A stretch of DNA of 24,609 nucleotides from a virus. A program made the position numbers and the translations under genes. The stretch is from IMG/VR virus record IMGVR_UViG_3300006790_000107, positions 1 through 24,609 of that record; one strand, given 5' to 3'. Below the pieces are notes generated by a model. The model ran no database searches and was not told the DNA's origin. It saw only the letters and a list, made by a program, of their open reading frames with translations. This document shows, one piece after another, positions 13,871-22,852 of this stretch (position 1 is its first letter; every line of letters begins with the position of its first letter).

Positions 13871-14455
13871 ATGAGCGCAGACCCATTTACGATTATGGCG
13901 ATAACCGCCGCGGCGAGTAGTGTCGTTGGCGGCATGGGTGCGGCAAAGGCAGGCGCGGCCAATCAGGCGATCCATAACCATAATGCTTCCATTTTGCGTA
14001 TGCGGGCGAATGAGATGGTCTCCGCGGCCGCGAAGCAGGCAGACATGGAGCGAGACAAGAACAAGCGCCTCCTCGCTAAGAACGCGACCACGGTGTACAA
14101 AAGTGGCGTGGAGATGGCGGGTTCCCCGGTAGAGGTCTTGGGCGAACAGGCTGGGATCATGGAGTGGGATGCCCAGATGACCAAGTATGAAGGCAAGCTC
14201 AAGGGGTGGGAGGCCCAGACAGAAGCGGCCAATCAAGAATACATGGGTGCGATGGCTGCCTGGAGGGGCAAGCAACAGAAGCGGGCGGCGTTTATAAGTG
14301 CCGGGATTTCCCTCGCTGGCGCGGCATATGGGTCCTTTGGCGGGGCTGGGGCATCCTCATCGTCATCTTACGTGGCGGCTCCTGGGACATCATACGGGTC
14401 TAGATGGGGCGGTGAGTTTGGCGGGACAGGAAGTAGCCTGATGGGGTGGCAGTAA
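13871..14455 (+). CDS. internal virion protein (T7 gp14-like ejection protein)
   Basis: The product is 194 residues (T7 gp14 is 196). It has a hydrophobic Ala/Gly segment at 8-30 (AITAAASSVVGGMGAAKAGA lies inside it), a long charged helical middle (about 35-135) likely to form a coiled coil, a second hydrophobic Gly/Ala segment (139-160) and a Ser/Gly-rich end. This layout is typical of the small ejected protein that inserts in the outer membrane. ATG 13871 is chosen over GTG 13835, which would overlap the nozzle gene without a good site. The stop overlaps the next ATG. Confidence 0.85.
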   Translation: MSADPFTIMAITAAASSVVGGMGAAKAGAANQAIHNHNASILRMRANEMVSAAAKQADMERDKNKRLLAKNATTVYKSGVEMAGSPVEVLGEQAGIMEWDAQMTKYEGKLKGWEAQTEAANQEYMGAMAAWRGKQQKRAAFISAGISLAGAAYGSFGGAGASSSSSYVAAPGTSYGSRWGGEFGGTGSSLMGWQ

Positions 14456-17310
14456 TGGGCAAGATCAGAGTATATCAGGCGCGGACTGGAGTTCCCACCG
14501 CACGGGCGCGAACGGGCTTAGTCCAACCAACATTCTCGGCAGCAGACTTCCCTTCGATTGAGGGCGTGAAGCAGATCGGCCAGACGATGCTTAATGTCCA
14601 GAAGCAGGAGGATGCAAAAACCCGCCTGGACATGCGTAGCGCCATCGCCAAGGAACGCATTGAGATCGCCAAGCAAGTGGCGCAGATGGAGCGGTCCGCT
14701 GAGTTGGGTGCGCCCGGCCACGTTGAGGCGTCGGAGGCCCTTGTCGGCCAGAGTCTTGAACGACTGAAGGCCAAGTATGGGGATCGGTTTTCCGCAGAAG
14801 TGGAGGCCAACTTCGCGGATGTTCACGCATCCACAGTATCATCTGCTATGCGGTTCCAGGCAGCCCAATCCGGGGCGAAGATGGCGCATGATATCAAGAG
14901 TGTCACGGACAGCAACCTTGAGGCGATTATTCAAGACCCCAAAACGGGGATGCCGGTTGCGATGCAGGACTTCGACAAGACGCAGGCAAGCCTGTTGGCC
15001 GCAGGGCATGACCCAAAAGCCGTTGCCGAGGCAATGGACGCAGAGCGCACCCGTGCGTGGGATACTTACAGCACCTCCCTGATCTCCAAGGCTGGGTCAG
15101 ACCAGGAACTTGACGCCATCAAAGAGGATCTCGACCAGAAGGGTGGCATGCTGTCTGAGGGCATGAGTCCTAAAGGGGTTGCGACGGCGTTCAAGCTTAT
15201 TGAGCAGCGCCGGGACGACATTAAGAAAGACGCCCATAATCAGCGACTAGAGGCCGGCAGGGCTGCAATGAAGAACGTGGACATTGGGTTCCAGGCAGAC
15301 CGCGCCGCGGCAGATGACCCAGCAGCGCAGCAGCGCCTGAGTAGTGGCCACTGGACGAGTAAGTATGAGGCAATTTACCGGAAGTTCGGTATCGGCCGGG
15401 AAGGCCTTTCCAGTGCGTCCTCTGCTCGCGCCAGTGCAATTAAGGCAAGAATGCGGGAAATTAAATATGACCGTGCATCGGCGCAGGATTACGCGGATAT
15501 TCAGGTTGGCCTGGACGCGATGAAGGGTGGCGCCAATAAACAAGAACTGGATGAACTTCTCGCGGCCGGGAAGCTTAGTATGGCTGGGTACAAGACCGCC
15601 ATAAGATATATGACGGCTTATCAGAACAAGATGGAAGCCCAGGACGCCGGTAACGCGAAGGAACTCCAGAAGTGGACGAAGGAGCTTGCCCGAGAAGAGA
15701 AGCGCCTTATGAAGGAGCAGGTCAGGATTAAAGACGCGAACACTCTCCACGACATCCGCTATGGCATTACCCCACCCGACAAGGTTGATGAGGCGATTGC
15801 CGGCCTGTCCCCCATAAATCAGTCTAAGGGCAAGGCGGCGCACCGGACTTGGTTGAAGTCTGACGCCAAAGACAAGGCCAGAGAACAGAAGCGGGTGATG
15901 CAACAAGAGAAGGGCCTTATTGTCGAGGGTCTTTTGACGGGCGCGTATGATGACACGAAGGAACTTGGCGAGGCTGTAGAGGACTTCGCTGACAGGTGGA
16001 GGGATGTGCCTGGAGGGCTTGATGTGGCGAACGCCCTACGTCGAACGGCCATGCAGTACAAAGTGGACGACCTTGCGGTGGCGAGGATAACCGCGGCCTT
16101 CAGCTCAGGTATGTCGAGTTATGCTCAGGGCGGCGCCGGGTTCTACATGGACCTCAAGGAGGTGAAGGAAGCCCATCTGGGTCAAGCCTTGCGTGAGGCC
16201 GAGGAGGGATTCAAGCAGGAGATGCGGGAGTCTGAGGGCGCAGACCCGACGCCTACCGAGGTCCTTGGGTTCCGCAAGCAATTATCCCTTGGTATTAATA
16301 ACATCCCTGAACAGTACGTTCATGGCGTCCAAGCTAAGATTAATAGTTCAGACCGAGGCGTTATCATTGAGGGCGTCCATGAAATGCGGCAGTGGGAGGC
16401 TTTGCACCCCCAATTCGCAAACAAGTTTAAGGGCGATGAATACGCCTTCGCTAAGGCTATGGACGTGCAAATGGACAATGGGTTGTCTGGTGAGGAGGCG
16501 TATGACCTCGTCACGGCAGCGCGGGACGCGAGTCCGGTGGAAAAAGACGGGAGGCGCAAGGATTGGGATGCCCATAGCAAGCCTTCAGGATCACGCCGCG
16601 ACCCCAATCATCACATTAAGAACACCTCTCCGAGAGAGGGCGTTGAGGGAGACCAGGACTTCCTGGACCTTCTTGATGACGACATGACTACCGCCTCCAT
16701 ATTCAATGGGCTGGCTAAAGAGCATTTCTTGGCGTATGGCGACATAGAGAGTGCGCGTAGGTTCGCCCTTGGAAAGATGCGTCAGACGTGGCACCCAACC
16801 AAAATCGGTGGCGAGGAGCGGCTTATGCGGCTTGCCCCTGACGCTGAGTATGCAGTTCTTGGGCTGAGTGGGGCGCGTAATGCCAAGTGGATGGGCGACC
16901 AGTTTGCGGAACAGGTTTCCAAGCGGGTTGGGGCCAAGGTCCCCATCGAAGCGATCACCGTCCTGCTGGACCCGTCTATTAAGAACGGCGGGCGCCCTAC
17001 CTACATGGCGCTATATCGCGGCAGCGTAGTGATGCGCGGTGCGGTCCCTGATGAGAACGCTAGCGGGTATGTCAGGAACGAGAAGATAGTCGCTAAGGCA
17101 GTGGCTGAGAAAAAAGCCGCGGATCTAGAGGCTGAGACAAAAGCACAGGCCGCTGAGACCAAGGAAGACGCAGAGAGGTCAGAACGGTTGCAAACCCCCG
17201 GCGGCGGGCGAGGGGTTGTTGACCCGTTTGAGACTCGCCGCCAATCCATCAAGATGCCGAAACTGCCGGGGTTCACGGGCGCACCACTGATTGATGAGAC
17301 TGGGTCTTGA
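14455..17310 (+). CDS. internal virion protein (T7 gp15-like ejection protein)
   Basis: The product is 951 residues, longer than T7 gp15 (747). It is charged, helix-rich and has no membrane segment. The N-terminus MGKIRVYQARTGVPTARART is a pattern seen in podophage internal proteins. Long Ala/Lys/Glu/Arg stretches (for example about 50-120, 400-440 and 885-920) suggest coiled coils. Together with its neighbours it should form the ejected conduit spanning the periplasm. ATG 14455 forms a TAATG overlap with the previous stop; GTG 14446 is a less likely start. The C-terminal 70 residues are Lys/Glu/Ala rich and then proline-containing. No catalytic motif was seen. Confidence 0.85.
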   Translation: MGKIRVYQARTGVPTARARTGLVQPTFSAADFPSIEGVKQIGQTMLNVQKQEDAKTRLDMRSAIAKERIEIAKQVAQMERSAELGAPGHVEASEALVGQSLERLKAKYGDRFSAEVEANFADVHASTVSSAMRFQAAQSGAKMAHDIKSVTDSNLEAIIQDPKTGMPVAMQDFDKTQASLLAAGHDPKAVAEAMDAERTRAWDTYSTSLISKAGSDQELDAIKEDLDQKGGMLSEGMSPKGVATAFKLIEQRRDDIKKDAHNQRLEAGRAAMKNVDIGFQADRAAADDPAAQQRLSSGHWTSKYEAIYRKFGIGREGLSSASSARASAIKARMREIKYDRASAQDYADIQVGLDAMKGGANKQELDELLAAGKLSMAGYKTAIRYMTAYQNKMEAQDAGNAKELQKWTKELAREEKRLMKEQVRIKDANTLHDIRYGITPPDKVDEAIAGLSPINQSKGKAAHRTWLKSDAKDKAREQKRVMQQEKGLIVEGLLTGAYDDTKELGEAVEDFADRWRDVPGGLDVANALRRTAMQYKVDDLAVARITAAFSSGMSSYAQGGAGFYMDLKEVKEAHLGQALREAEEGFKQEMRESEGADPTPTEVLGFRKQLSLGINNIPEQYVHGVQAKINSSDRGVIIEGVHEMRQWEALHPQFANKFKGDEYAFAKAMDVQMDNGLSGEEAYDLVTAARDASPVEKDGRRKDWDAHSKPSGSRRDPNHHIKNTSPREGVEGDQDFLDLLDDDMTTASIFNGLAKEHFLAYGDIESARRFALGKMRQTWHPTKIGGEERLMRLAPDAEYAVLGLSGARNAKWMGDQFAEQVSKRVGAKVPIEAITVLLDPSIKNGGRPTYMALYRGSVVMRGAVPDENASGYVRNEKIVAKAVAEKKAADLEAETKAQAAETKEDAERSERLQTPGGGRGVVDPFETRRQSIKMPKLPGFTGAPLIDETGS

Positions 17311-20300
17311 AGTTCATAACCAGATCAACGGGACTTGAGGTCCCCACGTCTATACCGTTTGATGCACCTCCGGTGGACCGTCCACTGGGGGAGACTCTCA
17401 GCGATGCCTTCCGCTTGGAGAGTTCCCTGGTCTCCCTGTATCACGCTATGGACGACACGGGGGAGTATGACCCTGAGTTCAACGTGATGGATCACCTGAC
17501 CGACGAGAACCGGGAGTACGGCCCCACCCTCGCCAGAGCCAAGAACCTGGACGACTTCAATAATCGCTGGAACCGCATCCAGGAAGAACTGGGTGCAAAG
17601 CAGCGCCTAGACCAGGACGGTGGTTATGGCACGATGGCGTATATGGCCGCGGGCATCTTAGACCCGATTAACCTCCTCCCGTTCGGCGGTGTGGCGCACA
17701 AGATATACAAGGGCGGCAATATCCTTAAAGGTCTTGTCGTTGGTGCTGAAGCTGGGCTTGCCGGCACGGCCGCAACGGAGGCCATTCTCCAGGCTACACA
17801 ATTGACCCGCACCGCGGAGGAAAGCGCACTGAATATCGCTGCCGGCACCTTCTTGGGTGGTGTGCTGGGTGGTGGTTTGGGCGCAGTAAAAAGTGGCGTC
17901 CAGGAGGCAGGTCGCCGCAGTTACGACAAGATTCTGGAAGACGTGACGGAGGAGCTTAATGTTGCCACTGGAGATCGTCCTGCTGCATTTGGCACGTCTG
18001 TTGGCGCCAAGCAGGCGAAGGAACTCCCGTCCGAAATCAAAGCGGAAATCGACCAAATCAACGCCAAGCTTGAAGCCGACGTTGAGGCTGGAAAGATTAC
18101 GGAGGATCAGGCAGCCCACGAAACCATGCGATTAGTGAATGACGCATACAAGAAGCTTGCCGGGTTCAAAGAGACCATCCCCCTGAACGTCCTGCTCAAG
18201 GTTGCGCCTCCGATTAAGTACATGACCCCAACGTTACGATCCTTCATGCAGGCATCTGGGGTGGGTAGAGAGATTGCCGGCCAGTTGATGGAAACTGGAA
18301 TGCAGAGGGCTGGATCTGAGTTTATGGAAGGCACTGTTGACGTGCCGGTGGAGTCCATGATCAAGCTCTGGGAGGGCAAGAAATACCGCGCCCGCATGGA
18401 TATCCGTGACGCATATTACGAGTACCGCACAGGTAAGGGTGAGATGCCTGGGGTGGGTGCGTCTGCAATTGAGGGGGTTAAAGCTAGGGTTGCCGGCCGC
18501 AACATGACACAAGATGAGCGCATGGCGGCGGGCCTGATGACGGTGAAGGAGTTCAACGTAGAGGTCACCGCGGCAATGCGGAACGGGGATACCCACGCGA
18601 TCCCTGCCGTAGATAAGCTGGCGAAGAAGCTCCGCAAAGAGGTGTATGACCCCATCAAGGACCTCGCTATTGAGGTTGGGTATTTGCCCGAGGATATCGC
18701 CGTCAACCCGGAAACGGCGCAGTCATACCTGAACCGTATTTGGGACATCCGCAAGATAGAGAAAGACGCGGATGTTTTTGTGGAGCGCCTGAAGGGGGAC
18801 TTTGAGAAGCAGGCAGCACATGCGGCGGCTAGGATGGGCCAATACGCAGATGAGAAGGCCGCCCTGCAACGTGCAGTGAAGGCTCTGCGGGCCAAGCGTA
18901 AAGACATTGAGACTGCCGTCCGTGAGGGTTTTGAAAAGCAGGTCAATGAATCCGCCCAAGAGATTACAGAGGAAGCCCTTGAGAAGGTGGATGTCACTGT
19001 TGACCTCCCGTCAGCAGCAGACAAGGCTACGGCAGCAGAGAAGGCAGCGCAGAGGGCATTCACCCGTGTACTCCGAAAAGAGTTAACCGAGGCCGTCCAG
19101 GAAGCTGTCGGAGATGAGATTGAAGGTCTTGCTGAAGAGGTCATTGAGAACTTTGTCGCCAAGGCAGCGGACGTGGAAGAGGCGGCTATCCTCGCTACGC
19201 TGCGTGAGGAGATTGCAGAACCCCTAGCAGATGCCGGCAAGGGTGCTACGCTTGACCAATTGATGGACCCGGCGGTCTACAAGGCGGCAGAACAAGAGGC
19301 GGCGCTTGCGGCTAATAATGCTGTTGAGCGTTCCATGAAGGCGTTCGACAAGCGGATTGAGGAGTTAGTCAATGACCCGCTGGCGAGGGAAGCCGCCGGC
19401 CGCAAGAAGCTCCTCACCCAGGCCAAGAAAGAGGCGCGTGAGGTTGTTAAGAAATCCTCAAGGGAGGCCCTGCGTGAGGCGACCAAGGATATCGATGAAG
19501 AGATCATGAAGGCTATGGACGCCATGTCTGACCGTGCAAAGCAGCATGGCCGAGACATCCACCTTGTCCATACGATGGACCCAGAGAATCAATTGGCCGA
19601 CGACTATGTTCAAACTGTGATGTACCGCATTCTCGGCACGGGTGGCATCCGCGCACCGCACGACCTGGATGTTGGGACGGGGACGGGCAAGGCTGGGCTG
19701 CCTGGGGCATTCCGCCGCCGGTCCTTGATTGTGCGGGATGAGGACTACGCGGACTTCCTGGTGAGTGATCCTGACGAGTTGATCACCAAGCTGATTGAAA
19801 CCACTGCCCCGCGGCTTGAGCTTCGCCGGGCTTTCGGGTCTGACAACTTCCAGGACACGGAGGTCTTCACCCAATTGGTGGATGACTGGAAGTCGATTGG
19901 TGTGCAGCGCGGACTAATGAAAGAAGAAGAGGCCCTTCAGTTTGACACCAGTGACGGGGTCATCAAGGGCCTTGAGAAATACTGGGAGGACCGTAAGTCC
20001 CGCGGGAAGAAGTTCGCTGAATTCCACAAAGAGATGGAGCGGTCCATCAAGGACCTGGAGGGTGTGTTTGAGCGACTGAAAGGCACCTACAAGGTTCCCG
20101 AGAACCCCAACGCTGCACTGAACCGGATCTCAATGGGCCTGCGCCAGACCAACTTCATCCGCATGATGGGTGGAGTGGTGGTATCCTCCATCCCTGACGT
20201 TGCCCGTCCCATGATGACGCACGGCATTTTGAAGGCATTTCGCAGTGTTTTCATCCCTATGCTAACAGATGCGAAGACGCTGAAGCTTCGGTCTCGGGAC

Positions 20301-21317
20301 TTGCACCGCTTCAACAACATCACGGATATGGTGGACAATAGCCGCGCACAGAGAATTGCCGACATCGCGGACCCCTCTCCCCGGAGGAACTTCCTGGAAT
20401 CTGGGATAGGAACTATGTCTGACACGTTCGGTTATGTGTCGGGTATCGCCAAGTGGAACGACATGTTAAAGACCTATGCAGGCCTAGTCTCTCATGACCA
20501 GTTCACGGACGTGATTGAGAAGTGGGTCAAGCACATGGAGAACCCGAAAGCGGCGAAGCCCACCAAGAAAGAGATCGCCTTCCTCAAGGATAACTTCATC
20601 GACGCCGGCACGGCACAGGATATCTGGAAGCAGTTAAACAAGCACGGCAGCAAACACAAGGATGGGTTCTGGTTAGCTAATATCGACAAGTGGGACATGG
20701 TGCCGGCGAACAGGTTCCGCGCTGCGATGAGTAGAGAGATTGACCGGACGATTGTCACCCCTGGCCAGGAGATGCCGTTGATGGCGTCCACCCCCCTTGG
20801 GAAGCTGATATTCCAGTTCAAGTCATTCCAGATAGCGGCTACGGAAAAGATGTTGCTCGCGGGGCTGCAGCAGAACGACATCAACTTCTACCTTGGTGTT
20901 ATGACTGCTGTTGGGTTTGGGTCTCTGTCATATATCGCCAAGGAGAAGCTTGCCGGCCGAGACCCAGACATCACGCCAGAGCGTCTAGTCGCAGAGGGCA
21001 TTGACCGCAGCGGTATTATGGGTTGGTTGATGGAGCCAAACAACTTCCTGGAGAAGGCTTCCAACGGGCATATCGGCATTGGTCCTATGGTTACCGGGCA
21101 GCAGTTGTCCAGGTATCGGTCCAGAAACGAACTCGGCGCGGCCCTTGGTCCGTCATTCGGCACAGTCCAGCAGTTGATTGAGACAATTGGCTATGGCGCC
21201 GATTACGTCTATGGCGGCGAAACGCCCAACGATAAGCAAATCGAGGCCATGCAAAGGCTGTTGCCGTACTCCAACTTGTTCTATTTGCGTATGCTTATGG
21301 AGGCTACCGCAGATTGA
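17307..21317 (+). CDS. internal virion protein (T7 gp16-like ejection protein)
   Basis: The product is 1336 residues, close to T7 gp16 (1318). Hydrophobic Gly/Ala segments at about 106-160 and 174-195, and one near 1190-1212 (LGVMTAVGFGSLSYIA), could enter the inner membrane. The middle (about 490-770) is a long Ala/Glu/Lys coiled-coil region. The conserved C-terminal block has PLGKLIFQFKSFQIAATEKM (QFKSF at 1170). T7 gp16 carries an N-terminal lytic transglycosylase; no comparable catalytic Glu motif is visible here. TTG 17307 is the only possible early start, because two in-frame stops (17292-17297) lie just upstream. It overlaps the previous stop as TTGA. The next in-frame ATG is at 17448. 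Confidence 0.86.
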   Translation: MKFITRSTGLEVPTSIPFDAPPVDRPLGETLSDAFRLESSLVSLYHAMDDTGEYDPEFNVMDHLTDENREYGPTLARAKNLDDFNNRWNRIQEELGAKQRLDQDGGYGTMAYMAAGILDPINLLPFGGVAHKIYKGGNILKGLVVGAEAGLAGTAATEAILQATQLTRTAEESALNIAAGTFLGGVLGGGLGAVKSGVQEAGRRSYDKILEDVTEELNVATGDRPAAFGTSVGAKQAKELPSEIKAEIDQINAKLEADVEAGKITEDQAAHETMRLVNDAYKKLAGFKETIPLNVLLKVAPPIKYMTPTLRSFMQASGVGREIAGQLMETGMQRAGSEFMEGTVDVPVESMIKLWEGKKYRARMDIRDAYYEYRTGKGEMPGVGASAIEGVKARVAGRNMTQDERMAAGLMTVKEFNVEVTAAMRNGDTHAIPAVDKLAKKLRKEVYDPIKDLAIEVGYLPEDIAVNPETAQSYLNRIWDIRKIEKDADVFVERLKGDFEKQAAHAAARMGQYADEKAALQRAVKALRAKRKDIETAVREGFEKQVNESAQEITEEALEKVDVTVDLPSAADKATAAEKAAQRAFTRVLRKELTEAVQEAVGDEIEGLAEEVIENFVAKAADVEEAAILATLREEIAEPLADAGKGATLDQLMDPAVYKAAEQEAALAANNAVERSMKAFDKRIEELVNDPLAREAAGRKKLLTQAKKEAREVVKKSSREALREATKDIDEEIMKAMDAMSDRAKQHGRDIHLVHTMDPENQLADDYVQTVMYRILGTGGIRAPHDLDVGTGTGKAGLPGAFRRRSLIVRDEDYADFLVSDPDELITKLIETTAPRLELRRAFGSDNFQDTEVFTQLVDDWKSIGVQRGLMKEEEALQFDTSDGVIKGLEKYWEDRKSRGKKFAEFHKEMERSIKDLEGVFERLKGTYKVPENPNAALNRISMGLRQTNFIRMMGGVVVSSIPDVARPMMTHGILKAFRSVFIPMLTDAKTLKLRSRDLHRFNNITDMVDNSRAQRIADIADPSPRRNFLESGIGTMSDTFGYVSGIAKWNDMLKTYAGLVSHDQFTDVIEKWVKHMENPKAAKPTKKEIAFLKDNFIDAGTAQDIWKQLNKHGSKHKDGFWLANIDKWDMVPANRFRAAMSREIDRTIVTPGQEMPLMASTPLGKLIFQFKSFQIAATEKMLLAGLQQNDINFYLGVMTAVGFGSLSYIAKEKLAGRDPDITPERLVAEGIDRSGIMGWLMEPNNFLEKASNGHIGIGPMVTGQQLSRYRSRNELGAALGPSFGTVQQLIETIGYGADYVYGGETPNDKQIEAMQRLLPYSNLFYLRMLMEATAD

Positions 21318-21360
21318 TGCGGGCAGATGTTTATGATATGTTCCTGGTGAGGTAAACGAC

Positions 21361-22851
21361 ATGACGATATCCAGCACAACGACTGAAGTCTCCTACACTG
21401 GTGACGGCGCAACGGTTGCATTCCCCGTAACTTTTGCGTTCTTTGGGACGACAACCACCGCAGAAATTGAGGTGATTGAGCGGACTATCGCTACGGGTGC
21501 AGAGGTCACAAAGGTTAACGTCACCGACTACACGGTCTCGGGCGGGAACAATGCCACGGGGACGGTGACCGCGGTTTCTGCGCCGGCCAATACTGTTGAA
21601 TGGCATATCCGGCGGGCGACCACGCAGACCCAAGGCACGGATTATGTAGAGAATGATGCCTTCCCCGCGGAGACCCACGAGGACGCCCTGGACCGTCTAA
21701 CGATGGTGGCGCAGGAGCAGGAATCGGATCTCGGCCGCACGTTCCAATTCCCGGTCACGTATACGGGTGGGGCGTCTACCGCAGTTCCTGAACCATCGGC
21801 CGGCAAGGCATTGAAATGGAACGATGCTGGCGATGCGCTGGAGAACTCCGACACTGACCCGGATGCTGCTGCTGCTGCTGCTGCTGCTTCCGCCGCGGCC
21901 GCTGCGACCTCTGAAACCAATGCCGCAACCTCGGAAACGAACGCTGCCACGTCGGAAACGAATGCCGCGACCAGCGCGTCTAATGCCTCCACTAGCGAGA
22001 CCAATGCCGGGACCAGCGAAACCAACGCCGCCGCTTCTGCTGCTGCCGCTGCGGCTAGTGCTGCGGGGATCTACTGGAAAGAACCAGTGGTCAACGCCAC
22101 GACGGCAAACATCACTCTCTCGGGCGAGCAGACGATTGATGGGGTACTCACCTCCACCTCCCGTATCTTGGTCAAGGATCAGACTGCCCAGGAAGAGAAC
22201 GGGGTGTATGTAACTGCTGCCGGCGCATGGTCCCGTGCCACCCCTCTGGATACCTGGGATGAGCATGTGGGTGCAGCGGTTATCGTCAGCGAGGGGACCG
22301 CGAACTCGGACAGTGCGTGGATCTGCACGGTAGATGCCGGCGGCACTCTTGAGACCACGGCTATCACCTGGGCGCAGATGTCGGCAGTCTACACGTCGGC
22401 AACCACGACCTCAGAAGGCATCATCGAACTAGCGACTCAGGCAGAAGTTGACGCTGGTACAGATACGTCACGGGCGGTCACACCGGAAACCTTGGCGGGT
22501 ATGTCTGACATTGTTGGGCCGGCGGCAGTAACCGGCTCTGTGAACGCCCAAACCGGCACCACCTACACCCTGGTTCTCACCGACGCCTTCAAGACGGTGA
22601 CTATGGACAACGCTTCGGCTAACACCCTAACCATCCCTGCTAACAGTTCGGTGGCGTTCTCCACTGGTGATCGTATCGACATCTGGATGAAGGGTGCCGG
22701 TGCTACCACGGTGACGGGTGACACGGGTGTGACGTTGAATGGTGTGTCTGCCGGTGGTGGTGCAATCTCCGCACAATACGGGGCCGTGTCCATCGTGAAG
22801 GTGGCAACAGATACTTGGTTAATGACCGGCAACCACGCAGCGGTGGCGTAA
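21361..22851 (+). CDS. tail fibre with T7 gp17-like N-terminus
   Basis: The product is 496 residues. Residues 1-140 (VSYTGDGATVAFPVTFAF, WHIRRATTQTQGTDYVENDA, PAETHEDALDRLTM) match the T7 gp17 N-terminal tail-attachment domain (PF03906). An Ala run and six 7-residue repeats of the ATSETNA type (182-223) form a likely trimeric stalk. Next comes a domain read as TTANITLSGEQTIDGV through NGVYVTAAGAWSRA (about 244-340), then GIIELATQAEVDAGTD and AVTPETL (about 351-382), both common in phage fibres, and a beta-rich C-terminus. GGTGAGG (21347-21353) is 7 bases before the ATG. It joins the tail and probably carries the next protein. Confidence 0.92.
   Translation: MTISSTTTEVSYTGDGATVAFPVTFAFFGTTTTAEIEVIERTIATGAEVTKVNVTDYTVSGGNNATGTVTAVSAPANTVEWHIRRATTQTQGTDYVENDAFPAETHEDALDRLTMVAQEQESDLGRTFQFPVTYTGGASTAVPEPSAGKALKWNDAGDALENSDTDPDAAAAAAAASAAAAATSETNAATSETNAATSETNAATSASNASTSETNAGTSETNAAASAAAAAASAAGIYWKEPVVNATTANITLSGEQTIDGVLTSTSRILVKDQTAQEENGVYVTAAGAWSRATPLDTWDEHVGAAVIVSEGTANSDSAWICTVDAGGTLETTAITWAQMSAVYTSATTTSEGIIELATQAEVDAGTDTSRAVTPETLAGMSDIVGPAAVTGSVNAQTGTTYTLVLTDAFKTVTMDNASANTLTIPANSSVAFSTGDRIDIWMKGAGATTVTGDTGVTLNGVSAGGGAISAQYGAVSIVKVATDTWLMTGNHAAVA
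21865..21888 (+). repeat. (GCT)8 microsatellite in fibre gene
   Basis: Eight perfect GCT units encode eight alanines at residues 169-176 of the fibre. Because the unit is three bases, slippage would change stalk length without breaking the frame. The alanine run continues after it with mixed codons. Confidence 0.9.
21904..22029 (+). repeat. six 21-base repeats encoding fibre stalk
   Basis: Six tandem 21-base units encode seven-residue blocks of the form A-T-S-E-T-N-A. The fourth block (ATSASNA) and the fifth and sixth (STSETNA, GTSETNA) differ slightly. Codon choice varies between units, so the protein repeat is better conserved than the DNA. Confidence 0.9.
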
Positions 22852-22852
22852 T

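Noticed and set aside
18416-19240. Ser/Ala-rich minus-strand frame of 274 codons.
   Set aside because: Low-complexity mirror of the Ala/Glu/Lys coiled-coil codons of the gp16-like gene.
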